Assembly: GCA_001898225.1 (NCBI GenBank)
Contig: MKTJ01000059.1
Location: 1-64,000 of the forward strand
Direction of reading: 5' to 3'
Origin: Chloroflexi bacterium 54-19
GTDB taxonomy: Bacteria; Chloroflexota; Chloroflexia; Chloroheliales; Chloroheliaceae
Length of the DNA: 64,000 bases
Position numbers and translations under genes: made by a program. Position 1 is the first letter of the stretch, and the number at the start of each line of letters is the position of its first letter. Under the pieces are notes generated by a model. The model was not told the origin of the DNA. It worked only from the letters and a program-made list of their open reading frames with translations, and made no database searches. Positions 51,406 to 61,290 of this stretch are shown here, piece by piece.

Positions 51406-51786
51406 ATGGCAAGTTGGACAACTGATGAACTGAAAAAAATTGAGGCAGCCGAAGAACTCTCGATTGCCTCGCTGCGAGCGGATGGCACACTGCGAAACCC
51501 GGTCACGATCTGGGTGGTGCGGGCCGGTGACAACCTGTATGTCCGCTCGGTAAACGGGCGAAACTCGGGCTGGTTCCGGGGGGTGCAGGCTCACCACGAA
51601 GGCCAAATAAGGGCGGGAGGCGTCACTAAAGATGTTGCTTTAGAGGAAATAAGTGCCGACAACGAAATCAATAAACAGCTTGATACCGCCTACGCTACCA
51701 AATACCGCCGCTATGCTAAAAGCATTATTGACCATATCAATAGTGCGGGTGCCCGTGCTGCCACCATCAAACTGAACCCGCACTAA
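51406..51786 (+). CDS. DUF2255-family protein
   Basis: 'SWTTDELKKIEAAEELSIASLRADGTLRNPVTIWVVRAGDNLYVRSVNGRNSGWFRGVQAHHEGQIRAGG'. Confidence 0.82.
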   Translation: MASWTTDELKKIEAAEELSIASLRADGTLRNPVTIWVVRAGDNLYVRSVNGRNSGWFRGVQAHHEGQIRAGGVTKDVALEEISADNEINKQLDTAYATKYRRYAKSIIDHINSAGARAATIKLNPH

Positions 51787-51966
51787 CCTGATTATTAACC
51801 CTGAATTCAGCCCGGGCTTACCCCAAAATCTGTACTTTTACCGGCTGAATCAGTCCTAATTCCCTGGCAAATCGAAAACCGATACTTTAAAACCTGGTAA
51901 AGACCCGTGGTTTGTTAAGTGCAACCATCAAAAAGAAAGCTAAAGAAAGCGAAGAAGGAGATTGAT

Positions 51967-52956
51967 ATGGAATATACCAAACTGGGCAACACCGGCATGG
52001 ATGTCTCGCGCATCTGCCTGGGTTGCATGGGGTTCGGAGACGCCCAGCGCTGGACCCACAAGTGGGTTCTTAACGAGGAAGATAGCCGCCCGATTATCAA
52101 GAAGGCACTCGAAATGGGCATCAATTTCTTCGATACCGCTAACATCTACTCCATCGGGGCCAGTGAAGAAATCCTTGGCAACGCGCTCAAAGATTTCGCC
52201 AGCCGTGACGAGGTGGTCATCGCCACCAAGGTCCATGGCAAGATGCGCAATGAACCGAACGGCGGCGGGCTTTCCCGCAAGGCTATCCTGAGCGAGATTG
52301 ACAATAGTTTGACCCGGCTCAAGACCGACTATGTAGACCTCTACCAGATCCACCGCTGGGACTACTCGGTGCCAATTGAGGAAACCATGGAAGCTCTTAA
52401 CGATGTGGTGCGGGCCGGGAAAGCTCGTTATATCGGGGCTTCGGCCATGTTCGCCTGGCAGTTTCAGAAAGCCCTGTTTGTGGCTGAGAAACACAACTGG
52501 AGCCGCTTTGTCTCGATGCAAAATCATCTAAACCTCATCTACCGCGAGGAAGAACGCGAGATGATGCCGCTCTGCCTGGATGAAAAAATAGGAGTTATTC
52601 CTTACAGCCCGCTCGCTTCCGGCCGCCTGACCCGTGACTGGTCGGCTGAAAGCACCCTGCGGTCCGAGACAGACCAAATCCAGAAGAGTAAGTATGATGC
52701 GTTTGCCGAAAAGGATAAGCAGATTGTGGAACGAGTGGCTGAAATCGCGGACAAACATGGAGCCTCCCGCACCCATATTGCCCTCGCCTGGCTGTTGAAA
52801 AAGCAGCCGGTAACCGCCCCTATTGTGGGAGCCACCAAGATTTCGCACCTTGAAGAAGCGGTTGGCGCATTCTCGGTAACCCTCACCCAGGAAGAAATTA
52901 ACTATCTGGAAGAGCCGTATGAGCTGCATCAGGTGGTTGGAGCTAATTTGAAGTAG
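51967..52956 (+). CDS. Aldo/keto reductase
   Basis: 'MEYTKLGNTGMDVSRICLGCMGFGD', 'FFDTANIYSIGASEEILG', 'VDLYQIHRWD'; start chosen at 51967 after a GAAGGAG ribosome-binding site. Confidence 0.93.
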   Translation: MEYTKLGNTGMDVSRICLGCMGFGDAQRWTHKWVLNEEDSRPIIKKALEMGINFFDTANIYSIGASEEILGNALKDFASRDEVVIATKVHGKMRNEPNGGGLSRKAILSEIDNSLTRLKTDYVDLYQIHRWDYSVPIEETMEALNDVVRAGKARYIGASAMFAWQFQKALFVAEKHNWSRFVSMQNHLNLIYREEEREMMPLCLDEKIGVIPYSPLASGRLTRDWSAESTLRSETDQIQKSKYDAFAEKDKQIVERVAEIADKHGASRTHIALAWLLKKQPVTAPIVGATKISHLEEAVGAFSVTLTQEEINYLEEPYELHQVVGANLK

Positions 52957-53050
52957 AGAAGTGCCTGCCGAAAGCTATCCTACCGCCCTGGCTAAAGTTA
53001 GCTCGCCGGGCGGTCTGGGGCGAATAGCAATCGGCGCTTGACTAAAGGAG

Positions 53051-53470
53051 TTGTCGCAAATGGAACTTAAAAGAAGCGGGTCACAACCATCAGCCAGAGG
53101 GCCAGAACAAAACTTTACCGGGAATGTCCGGGTTGACCCGTTATTTCAGGCTCCCGCACCGGGTCGGATCACCGGGGCGCTGGTCACCTTCGAGCCGGGC
53201 GCCCGCTCAGCCTGGCATACTCACCCCCTTGGGCAGACCTTGATTGTAATGTCCGGTTGCGGCTGGGTGCAAAGCGTGGGCGGCCCCAAACGGATAATTC
53301 GGCCAGGCGATGTAGTAAGTTGCCCGCCCAATGAAAAACATTGGCACGGGGCGACCGCCACCACCGGCATGAGTCACCTTGCTATTCAGGAAGCCCTTGA
53401 CGGTAAAGCGGTTACCTGGCTGCAAAAGGTTACGGATGCGGAATACATGGCCGAGGCCAGCGAAGATTAA
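53051..53470 (+). CDS. Cupin-domain protein
   Basis: '[52 protein letters not shown]'. Confidence 0.92.
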   Translation: MSQMELKRSGSQPSARGPEQNFTGNVRVDPLFQAPAPGRITGALVTFEPGARSAWHTHPLGQTLIVMSGCGWVQSVGGPKRIIRPGDVVSCPPNEKHWHGATATTGMSHLAIQEALDGKAVTWLQKVTDAEYMAEASED

Positions 53471-53511
53471 ATATTAGAGAAGAGAAGATTAGACAAAGGA
53501 AGTATTTAGTT

Positions 53512-54534
53512 ATGCAAGGCACCATAATGTACGGTCCTCGGGACGTACGCTTCGAGGAAAGACCTGATCCAGTAATTTTAGAACCGACCGACGCTATTAT
53601 CAGGATTTCGGCCGCCTGCGTCTGCGGCTCGGACCTGTGGCCTTACCGAGGTATCGCTAGGGTCAACGGGCCAACTCCAATGGGTCATGAATACTGCGGC
53701 ATTGTCGAGGAAGTCGGCCCCCGGGTATCCCAAATAAAGGCCGGCCAGTTTGTGGTCGGCTCGTTTCTCACTTCCGACAACACCTGTGAGATTTGCCAGG
53801 CCGGATACCAGAGCCGTTGCGTCCAGGGCCAACCGGTAGGAGCCGGCGGCGCCCAGGCCGAACTGCTGCGGGTTCCACTGGCCGACGGCACATTAGTGGC
53901 GACACCAGGTATGCCGACCCCGGATCTTATCCCTCACCTCTTGGCGGCCTCCGATGTGCTGGGGACCGGCTGGTTCGGGGCGGTTGCCGCCGAAGCCGGA
54001 CCGGGCAAGACCGTCGCGGTTGTCGGTGATGGGGCGGTTGGCCTGCTTGGTATCCTGGCGGCCAAACAATTAGGGGCGGAGCGCATAATCGCGATGAGCC
54101 GTCACGAGTCCCGCCAGCGTCTGGCCCGTGAGTTCGGGGCGACCGACATCGTGACCGAGCGGGGTGCCGAGGGCGTGGCAAAGATAAAGGAATTCACCGG
54201 CGGGCTGGGAGCGCACTCGACTATCGAAGCGGTCGGTACCCAGGAGTCGATGATGCAGGCCATTCGGGCGACCCGGGCAGGCGGCCATGTCGGCTATGTC
54301 GGGGTAGCTCACGGCGTGCAACTACCCGGTGACGAATTGTTTTTCGCCGAAGTGCATCTGCTGGGCGGACCGGCCCCGGTGCGGCGCTTTCTGCCTGACC
54401 TGATCAATCTTATCTGGGAGCGGAAAATTGCCCCCGGCAAAGTCTTTGACCTCGAACTGCCGCTTTCCGAGGTAGCCGAGGGCTACCGGGCCATGGACGA
54501 GCGCAGGGCTATCAAAACCTTGTTACGTCCCTGA
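53512..54534 (+). CDS. Zinc-dependent alcohol dehydrogenase-family protein
   Basis: 'CVCGSDLWPYRGI', 'MGHEYCGIVEEVG', 'GKTVAVVGDGAVGLLGILAAKQLG'. Confidence 0.92.
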   Translation: MQGTIMYGPRDVRFEERPDPVILEPTDAIIRISAACVCGSDLWPYRGIARVNGPTPMGHEYCGIVEEVGPRVSQIKAGQFVVGSFLTSDNTCEICQAGYQSRCVQGQPVGAGGAQAELLRVPLADGTLVATPGMPTPDLIPHLLAASDVLGTGWFGAVAAEAGPGKTVAVVGDGAVGLLGILAAKQLGAERIIAMSRHESRQRLAREFGATDIVTERGAEGVAKIKEFTGGLGAHSTIEAVGTQESMMQAIRATRAGGHVGYVGVAHGVQLPGDELFFAEVHLLGGPAPVRRFLPDLINLIWERKIAPGKVFDLELPLSEVAEGYRAMDERRAIKTLLRP

Positions 54535-54690
54535 CACTGCGGCAATTGAGATCCAGGGCGGTCAAAAAAATTATAGAGTGTCGCCAGGAAACATCGTGTA
54601 AGAGTCGCCCTAAACTACACAAAAATTGTCTTAGTAAAAACCCGGTTTTTATAATTTTTTGCTCAGTTTTCATGGAAGAAAGAAAGCAAC

Positions 54691-55478
54691 ATGGCAGAAA
54701 CAAAATGGCGCGACCTTTCTTTTGAAGGAAAATCTGAAGGAAAATCAGCCGTGGTGACCGGAGCCACCCGTGGTATTGGCCGTGCCATAGCCTATCGTCT
54801 GGGCGGGCTGGGAGCGCGCACAGTGATCTAAGACCGCGACCAGGATGTGGTTGAGCAAACCGCCGAAGAGTTACGCGATCTACTAGCCCCTGGCCGACCC
54901 AATAAGATTGTGGGGGTGGCGGTAGATATTTCCGATGCGCCTACGGTTTAGCAAGAGATGGCGGCAGCGGCCCGGCTGGGCCTTGACGTACTGGTAAACT
55001 GTGCTGCCATCAATCCAGGCGGCAAGATTGAAGACCTATCCCTGGATCTGTGGGCGAAAACACTTGGTGTCAATCTCAGTGGACCGTTTTACTGCTGCCG
55101 AGCGGCCGCTCCTTTTCTAAAGCAACGGCCAGGTGCGGCAATCGTAAATATTTCGTCGAGCACCGCCCTGGTCAGTCAGGTCGGGGCAAACTATGCCGCC
55201 TCAAAAGCTGGCATGATGGTTTAACCCGTCACCTGGCCGTGGAACTCTCCCCCAACGTGCGGGTGAACTCGATCCAGCCGCGTACTGTCAACTCGGATGG
55301 TTTTCGCTCTTACACCGAACAAACCTATGCCGATCCAGCCCCGGCGTTAGAGCAACTGGTAGGGATGATTCCGCTAAGGCGGCATGGAGAACCGGAAGAT
55401 ATAGCCGATCTGACTGCATTGCTTGCCTCCTATTGGGCCAGTTTTATCACCGGCCAGATCATCCTTGTGGATGGCGTT
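54691..55478 (+). pseudogene. SDR-family oxidoreductase, degraded and fused to an integrase remnant
   Basis: 'AVVTGATRGIGRAIAYRLGGLGART', 'VNCAAINPGGKIEDLSL', 'YAASKAGMM'; in-frame TAA 54829-54831, TAG 54949-54951, frameshift near 55220; ends 'ITGQIILVDG'. Confidence 0.87.
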
Positions 55479-55645
55479 ACACCCCACGGCCTGCGCGCTA
55501 CTTTTGTAACCCTGTGCCTGGAAGGGGAGCAAAACTTCAACAGGTTCAAAATGCGGCTGGTTATGCTGACCCGCGTACTACCGAACCCTACCAGCGTCGT
55601 AAACTTAATCTTGACGACAGTGCTACGGATTATGTGCGAGTTTGA
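55476..55645 (+). pseudogene. C-terminal remnant of a tyrosine recombinase/phage-type integrase
   Basis: 'TPHGLRATFVTLCLEG' then, after a one-base shift, 'GAKLQQVQNAAGYADPRTTEPYQRRKLNLDDSATDYVRV*' (HxxR box and terminal Tyr region). Confidence 0.72.
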
Positions 55646-55771
55646 ACTCCTAATGCGGCCGATAGTAAATTCGATCTTTCCCTCTAGGGTCTTTTCCCGG
55701 TCAGATCCACTACCTTTTGTTCCTGAGCCAGTGTTTGTATTTTCGATTACTTTTCCATATTCAACTTCTAG

Positions 55772-56668
55772 TTAAACTCCGCTGAAAGCGCTGAAGCCGC
55801 CATCTACCGGCACTACCACTCCGTTAACGAAACTCGCTCCTCGCCCGCACAGCCAGATCAAAGCGCCTAGCAGTTCTTCGGGTTGGCCGAACCGGCCCGC
55901 CGAAGTATGGTCGATAATAGTCTGGCCTCGTGGAGTAAGCGTGCCATCCGGTTTGAGCAGCAGCGCCCGGTTCTGTTCGCCTACAAAAAAGCCGGGAGCG
56001 ATAGCGTTTACCCGTAAATGGCTGCCAAAGGCCCGCGCTAACTCCACTGCCAGCCAGCGAGTGGCGTTTTCAACTGCGGCTTTGGCAATCCCATAGCCGG
56101 CTACCCTGGTCATAGCTCGCCCGGCGGACATCGAGGAGATATTTATAATACAGCCCTGACCGGCCCGCGCCATGGCTTCGCCAAAAATCTGGCTCGGTAA
56201 TAAGGTACCCTGCAAGTTCAAAGCAAGAACCTGATCCAGACCTTCTACCGGCATATCAAAAAAGGAGTGGCCGGGAGCGAGGGTAGCTTCGGGCATATTT
56301 CCGCCGGCGGCATTTACGAGAATATCCAGCCGTCCCCATTGTCCCAGAATCTGGTCGCGGGCAGTTTCAAGCTGGGTTCTCACCAGCACATCGGCCCTTA
56401 CCGCCATGGCCATGCCACTTCCCCCAACAGTGTTTATAGCTTCAACAACTGCCTGGGCTTGCTCTACTCTGCGGCCCAGTACGGCTACCTTAGCTCCTGC
56501 CTTTGCCAGCCCTTCGGCCATTACACTTCCCAGGACCCCGGTACCGCCGGTAACAACCGCTACCTGTCCTTTCAGACTAAATAACTCAGTCAAGTTTGGA
56601 TTCACATGCTCTAGATTATGGCCGTTCCTAATTGTTTTGCTAGTTACTTTTCTGGCTTGCTGAACCAT
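55772..56668 (-). CDS. SDR-family oxidoreductase, D-mannonate/fructuronate oxidoreductase-like
   Basis: 'FSLKGQVAVVTGGTGVLGSVMAEGLAKAGAKVAVLGRR', 'NAAGGNMPEATL', 'YGIAKAAVENATRWLAVELA'. Confidence 0.82.
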   Translation of the reverse strand: MVQQARKVTSKTIRNGHNLEHVNPNLTELFSLKGQVAVVTGGTGVLGSVMAEGLAKAGAKVAVLGRRVEQAQAVVEAINTVGGSGMAMAVRADVLVRTQLETARDQILGQWGRLDILVNAAGGNMPEATLAPGHSFFDMPVEGLDQVLALNLQGTLLPSQIFGEAMARAGQGCIINISSMSAGRAMTRVAGYGIAKAAVENATRWLAVELARAFGSHLRVNAIAPGFFVGEQNRALLLKPDGTLTPRGQTIIDHTSAGRFGQPEELLGALIWLCGRGASFVNGVVVPVDGGFSAFSGV

Positions 56669-56747
56669 CCATCATTTCCTGTCTTTTGTCTTATATAAGT
56701 TCGTTCCTGCTACTAAACCCAGATAAAAATACCCATTGGTTTTAATT

Positions 56748-57845
56748 TTAATTACCCTTATCCGGCTCTGCGGCAGGAGTTTTAACCGCGGCCCTGGCTT
56801 TAGCAGTGGCAGGCTCTTCGCCCGGTCCATACAGGTGGCAGCGAACCCAGTGATCACCATCCTTGCTCAGGTATTCTTTACCAGGCATACTCTTTTTACA
56901 GATGTCCATTACCTTCGGGCACCTCGTCGCAAAAGGGCATCCCGGCGGTAGATCCGTTAAAGACGGAATTTCTCCCCTGGCTTCGGCTTTTTTCTTGATG
57001 AGGCCACCTTCGGGGTTTGGCACGGCTCCCATCAACATTTGGGTGTAGGGATGGGCGGGTTGCTCCATTAGCTCCCGGCTTTCGGCCGCTTCGACCACAT
57101 AGCCGGTGTACATCACCATCGTCTGGTCTCCGATGTAGCGGGCGCTCGCCAGGTCGTGGGTAATGTAGAGAAAACCGATACCTCTCTCTTCCTTTAACTG
57201 TTCCATTAAATTTAAAACGCCCATACGGATAGACACGTCCAGCATTGAAATAGGCTCGTCAGCCAGAATAATCTCAGGTTCAACCGCCAGGGCCCGGGCA
57301 ATAGCAACACGCTGGCGCTGCCCGCCCGACATCTGGTAGGGGTACTTGCGGGCCGCTTCCTCAGGTGGGGTAAGACCGACCGTGGAGAGCAGTTCGTGGA
57401 CCCGCTCCAGGGGATACCGGTTCTTGAGCATCTTGTGGATGTGCAGTGGCCGTTCGATATGGTGTTCGATTGTGTGCACCGGGTTAAGCGAGCCGAAAGG
57501 GTCCTGGAAGATCATCTGCACTTCCTTGCGATAGGAAAGAGAAGGCCTACCCGGCTCGGTCTTGAGCACATTCTTGCCGCGCAGGATAATCTCACCGGAA
57601 GTGGGCGGCATCAGGCGGGAGATCAGGCGGGCAGTAGTGGATTTACCGCTGCCGCTCTCCCCTACCAGGGCGACAACCTGGCCCCGGCGTATGGTAAAGG
57701 AAACATCGTTAAGGGCTTTGACCACTTTAGGCTTGAAGAAGGTTCCGGCCGGAAAGTGTTTGGTCAGGTTGCGCACCTCCAACACTACTTCACCTGCTTT
57801 AGGGGAACTGGCTTGTTGTCCATTATCGGCTACCGATTGTGTCAT
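56748..57845 (-). CDS. Dipeptide/oligopeptide-type ABC transporter ATP-binding protein (DppF-like)
   Basis: '[27 protein letters not shown]', '[33 protein letters not shown]', C-terminal '[17 protein letters not shown]'. Confidence 0.93.
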   Translation of the reverse strand: MTQSVADNGQQASSPKAGEVVLEVRNLTKHFPAGTFFKPKVVKALNDVSFTIRRGQVVALVGESGSGKSTTARLISRLMPPTSGEIILRGKNVLKTEPGRPSLSYRKEVQMIFQDPFGSLNPVHTIEHHIERPLHIHKMLKNRYPLERVHELLSTVGLTPPEEAARKYPYQMSGGQRQRVAIARALAVEPEIILADEPISMLDVSIRMGVLNLMEQLKEERGIGFLYITHDLASARYIGDQTMVMYTGYVVEAAESRELMEQPAHPYTQMLMGAVPNPEGGLIKKKAEARGEIPSLTDLPPGCPFATRCPKVMDICKKSMPGKEYLSKDGDHWVRCHLYGPGEEPATAKARAAVKTPAAEPDKGN

Positions 57846-57964
57846 ACTGCTTGCCTCTATCTTCCCTGATCTGATTTATTACTTTGCGCCATTTTTGGAA
57901 TTCTTCCTGGAATCCCTTTTACTTTGTCTAGCTTTGCCTTAGATTTTACCTGGAACCGCTCTTA

Positions 57965-58996
57965 TTAAACCCCCGGCATCCCCTCGTGGTAGGCCAGCCA
58001 GTGGCCCGGCAGCACCTCTTGCAAAGTAGGATTGACCACTTTCTCGACCGGCTGGCACATGGTGCAGCGCGGGTGGAACCGGCAGCCGGTGGGCGGTTCG
58101 GCCATGTTCGGCGGGGAACCGGGAATACCCGTCATCTTGTGCTTGGGCCCGACCAGCGGCGGGAACGAACTGATCAAGCCCTTGGTGTAAGGGTGCAGTG
58201 GGTTCTCAAAGATTTCCCTGGCCGGGGCCATTTCCACGATTTCGCCGGCATACATAATGGCAATCCGGTTGGAGAATTCGACCATTAGCGACATATCGTG
58301 CGTGATAAAGAGGATTGAGAAGCCCATTTTCTCTTTGAGTTCTTCGATCTGCTGCATGATCTCTTTTTGCACCACCACATCCAGGGCGGTAGTCGGCTCG
58401 TCCATGATCATCATGGGTGGGTTGAGAGCCAGGGCGATAGCTATGACGGCGCGCTGGCGCATCCCACCCGACAACTCATGCGGATAAGCATCTAGCCGCT
58501 TTTTGTCGATGTTGACAATATCGAACAGTTCACCGGCTCGCTGCCAGGCTTCTTTTTTGGAAATCTTCTTGTGCTTGACCAGCACGTCGGCAATCTGGTC
58601 GCCCACTTTCATCACCGGGTTGAGGCTGTTCATGGCGCTCTGGAAGACCATCGAAATATCCTGCCAGCGGAAGGCTTCCAGTTCGTGTTCGGCCAGCGAA
58701 AGCACATCTTTACCCTTGAAACGGACCTCACCTCCGGTGATAAGGGCCGGAGGCCGCAGCACCCTGAGGAGGGCGTGAGCGATGGTAGACTTACCGCTAC
58801 CGGACTCCCCGGCCAGGCCGAGAACTTCGCCGGGAGCAATCGAGAAGGAGACACCGTCCACCGCCCGAACCGGCCCTTTGGGGCTGAGATACTCTACCCG
58901 CAGATCGCGCACATCTAAAAGCGTTTCATTTTGGACCTGGCGGGCTATTTTGATTTGGCTTTGACTCATAACTTCACTTTGTCCTTGTACTTGCAA
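57965..58996 (-). CDS. Dipeptide/oligopeptide-type ABC transporter ATP-binding protein (DppD-like)
   Basis: '[22 protein letters not shown]', '[33 protein letters not shown]', '[12 protein letters not shown]'. Confidence 0.93.
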   Translation of the reverse strand: MQVQGQSEVMSQSQIKIARQVQNETLLDVRDLRVEYLSPKGPVRAVDGVSFSIAPGEVLGLAGESGSGKSTIAHALLRVLRPPALITGGEVRFKGKDVLSLAEHELEAFRWQDISMVFQSAMNSLNPVMKVGDQIADVLVKHKKISKKEAWQRAGELFDIVNIDKKRLDAYPHELSGGMRQRAVIAIALALNPPMMIMDEPTTALDVVVQKEIMQQIEELKEKMGFSILFITHDMSLMVEFSNRIAIMYAGEIVEMAPAREIFENPLHPYTKGLISSFPPLVGPKHKMTGIPGSPPNMAEPPTGCRFHPRCTMCQPVEKVVNPTLQEVLPGHWLAYHEGMPGV

Positions 58997-59008
58997 CTTT
59001 GCATTCTC

Positions 59009-60136
59009 TTACTTGGGCTGCGATTGGCGCAGCACCGGGGTCGCCCTGGTTTTGGTCTTTTTGAAAGCAGTCCCTTTGAGAGTCCTGTTCAATTCCTTCT
59101 CAGCCCGCAGGCGGGGGTTGGTTACTTCATCCAGGGCGTAGTTAATAAACGAGAGGCCGAAGGCCACCAGGGCCACGCACAGTCCCGATGGCACAAACGT
59201 CCACCAGGCTCCCTGCAGGATCGCCCCACCGTTCTGCGCCCAGTATAAATTTGTACCCCAGGTCACTTCGCTGACGTTGCCAAGACCGATAAAAGCCAGG
59301 GCGGTAGAGGCCCCGATGGCATAAGTGGTCGAACTGATGAAGCTGCCCATGATAATCGAAATCATATTTGGCATAATCTCACTGAAAATAATCCTGAAGC
59401 CACTCTCGCCGCTCACTTTGGCTGCCGCTACAAAGTCTTTTTCCCGCAGAGAGAGAGTTTGGGAACGCTTGACCCTGGCGCCAAAGGCCCAGCCGGTAAA
59501 GGCCAGCGTGCCGATGATGGTGCCGGTGCCGGGTGACAGGAAAGCCGACAGGATTATAAGAAGCGGCAAGCCTGGTATCACCAGAAAAAGATTGGTTAGA
59601 AGGGTTAGCAGATCGTCAACTCGCCCCCGGAAGTACCCGGCTGTCATGCCTATAACGGTGCTGACTATCGTGATCAATAAACCGGTTGCAAAACCGATGA
59701 GCAGCGAAATCTGCGCGCCCCAGACGGTCTGCCGAAAGACATCCTTGCCCTGGCCTTCGGTGCCAAAGAGATGAGCCGCAGAAGGAGGCAGGTTAGGGGC
59801 ATCCACGAACTCGGTTGGGTCGCCGGGGGCAATTACCGGGGCCAGAACGGCTACCAGGATGAAAAAGACTACAATGGCAATACCCACCAATGCTTTAGGA
59901 TTCTTTAGTAGTGTTCGCAACCAGACCAACCGCTGGCGGGTAGGCACCGGCAAAGTAGCGGGCGGGGCTACCACGATTTGACCGGCGGGAGTACCCTCGA
60001 TTTCGACCGGTTGCTCCTGGCGGCCCGGTTGTTCAATAGGGTGCCCTTCCGGCGAGGCTACCGGTACGTCTACGGCTTCGGGCGAGGGAGTTTGTTGCCC
60101 GTTTGGAGTATGGGCAACCTTTTTGTGTGTATCCAT
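59009..60136 (-). CDS. ABC transporter permease (DppC-like)
   Basis: 'AHLFGTEGQGKDVFRQTVWGAQISLLIGFATGL', 'KDFVAAAKVSGESGFRIIFSEIMPNM' EAA-like loop. Confidence 0.92.
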   Translation of the reverse strand: MDTHKKVAHTPNGQQTPSPEAVDVPVASPEGHPIEQPGRQEQPVEIEGTPAGQIVVAPPATLPVPTRQRLVWLRTLLKNPKALVGIAIVVFFILVAVLAPVIAPGDPTEFVDAPNLPPSAAHLFGTEGQGKDVFRQTVWGAQISLLIGFATGLLITIVSTVIGMTAGYFRGRVDDLLTLLTNLFLVIPGLPLLIILSAFLSPGTGTIIGTLAFTGWAFGARVKRSQTLSLREKDFVAAAKVSGESGFRIIFSEIMPNMISIIMGSFISSTTYAIGASTALAFIGLGNVSEVTWGTNLYWAQNGGAILQGAWWTFVPSGLCVALVAFGLSFINYALDEVTNPRLRAEKELNRTLKGTAFKKTKTRATPVLRQSQPK

Positions 60137-60162
60137 TCCTTTATACTTCTCCTACCTGACCT

Positions 60163-61155
60163 CTAACCTGCTCGCACCCGGGGGTCCAGGCGGGTGTAGA
60201 TAATATCCACGATAAAGTTAATCACCAGCACCGCGAAGGTAATCATCAAAAACAAACCTTGCATAAGGGGATAGTCCAGCTTCTGCACCGAGCTAATTAG
60301 AAGGAAGCCGAGGCCCGGATAGGAAAAGATCTGCTCGATCAAGAGTTGGCCGCTGAGGACAAACCCGAGGACAATCCCAAAAGCGGTGATGCTGGGTAGC
60401 ATGGCGTTGCGGGCGGCATAGCGGAACATAATCCGGTTCTGGGTCAGCCCTTTCGCTTCAGCCATGGTGATGTAGTCTTCGGCCAGGATAGCTACCATCG
60501 TGTTGCGCATTCCGAGGGCCCAACCGCCCAGTTGGGTGAGGACAAGCACCAGGACCGGCAGCAGCATATGCTGAATCACGCTACCGAAGAAGGCCGGGTC
60601 AAAACCAGGAGTAAGGGTGTCTTCATAAGCGTGGCGAGTGGGGAACCAGTGGAGTTGGAAGCCCAAGAGGTAAACGGCGCACAGTCCCAGGAAGAAAGGC
60701 GGGAAAGCCCCGATAAATACCAGCAGGGGTGGCACAAAGCTGTCCACCGCACCACCCCGCCGCCAGGAGCCAAAGATGCCGACCAGGTTGCCGATAATAA
60801 AGCTGATAATGACCGAACTGCCCCCCAAAAGTAAGGTCCACCATAAACCGGTCAAAATAACACTGATAACCGGGACGGGAAAGTTGGAGAAAGAAATACC
60901 GAAATCGCCCCTGACAACGTGAGTAAGATAGGTGAAATACTGCAAAATCAGGGGTTGGTCGCTGAGGCCCAGCGCTTCTTTAACGGCCTGAATCTGGGAA
61001 GGGTCGAGCTGACCACCGGTCCCCAGGATGGTAGCAGCCGGATCACCGGGTAAAAGGCGGGGCAGGAAGAAGTCGAGGGTTATGGCGGCCCAGAGAGCCA
61101 CCAGGTAAAACCCCAATCGGCGCAGAATGTAGCGCATCCTTGCACTCCTTAACAA
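60163..61155 (-). CDS. ABC transporter permease (DppB-like)
   Basis: 'MRYILRRLGFYLVALWAAITLDFFLPRLLPGDPA', 'EDYITMAEAKGLTQNRIMFRYAARNAMLPSIT'. Confidence 0.93.
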   Translation of the reverse strand: MLRSARMRYILRRLGFYLVALWAAITLDFFLPRLLPGDPAATILGTGGQLDPSQIQAVKEALGLSDQPLILQYFTYLTHVVRGDFGISFSNFPVPVISVILTGLWWTLLLGGSSVIISFIIGNLVGIFGSWRRGGAVDSFVPPLLVFIGAFPPFFLGLCAVYLLGFQLHWFPTRHAYEDTLTPGFDPAFFGSVIQHMLLPVLVLVLTQLGGWALGMRNTMVAILAEDYITMAEAKGLTQNRIMFRYAARNAMLPSITAFGIVLGFVLSGQLLIEQIFSYPGLGFLLISSVQKLDYPLMQGLFLMITFAVLVINFIVDIIYTRLDPRVRAG

Positions 61156-61290
61156 ACTAACTAAACGAAAAGAAAAGAATTAAATCTCTATTTTTTTTAA
61201 AAGAACGTCCAGCCGGCCAGCCGGTTGAAATATTTTGAAGAGAGGGCAATCTCTTGCGAGATCGCCCCTGGTTGCTTGCCCAGCTTGTCT

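Noticed and set aside
51940-52527. 195-aa minus-strand ORF opposite the aldo/keto reductase
   Set aside because: Antisense to a confident CDS with no motif support.
2199-55222. Stop-codon reassignment or programmed readthrough of the internal TAA/TAG codons
   Set aside because: Genes with internal stops also carry frameshifts, and intact genes use TAA and TAG as normal terminators, so pseudogenisation is simpler.
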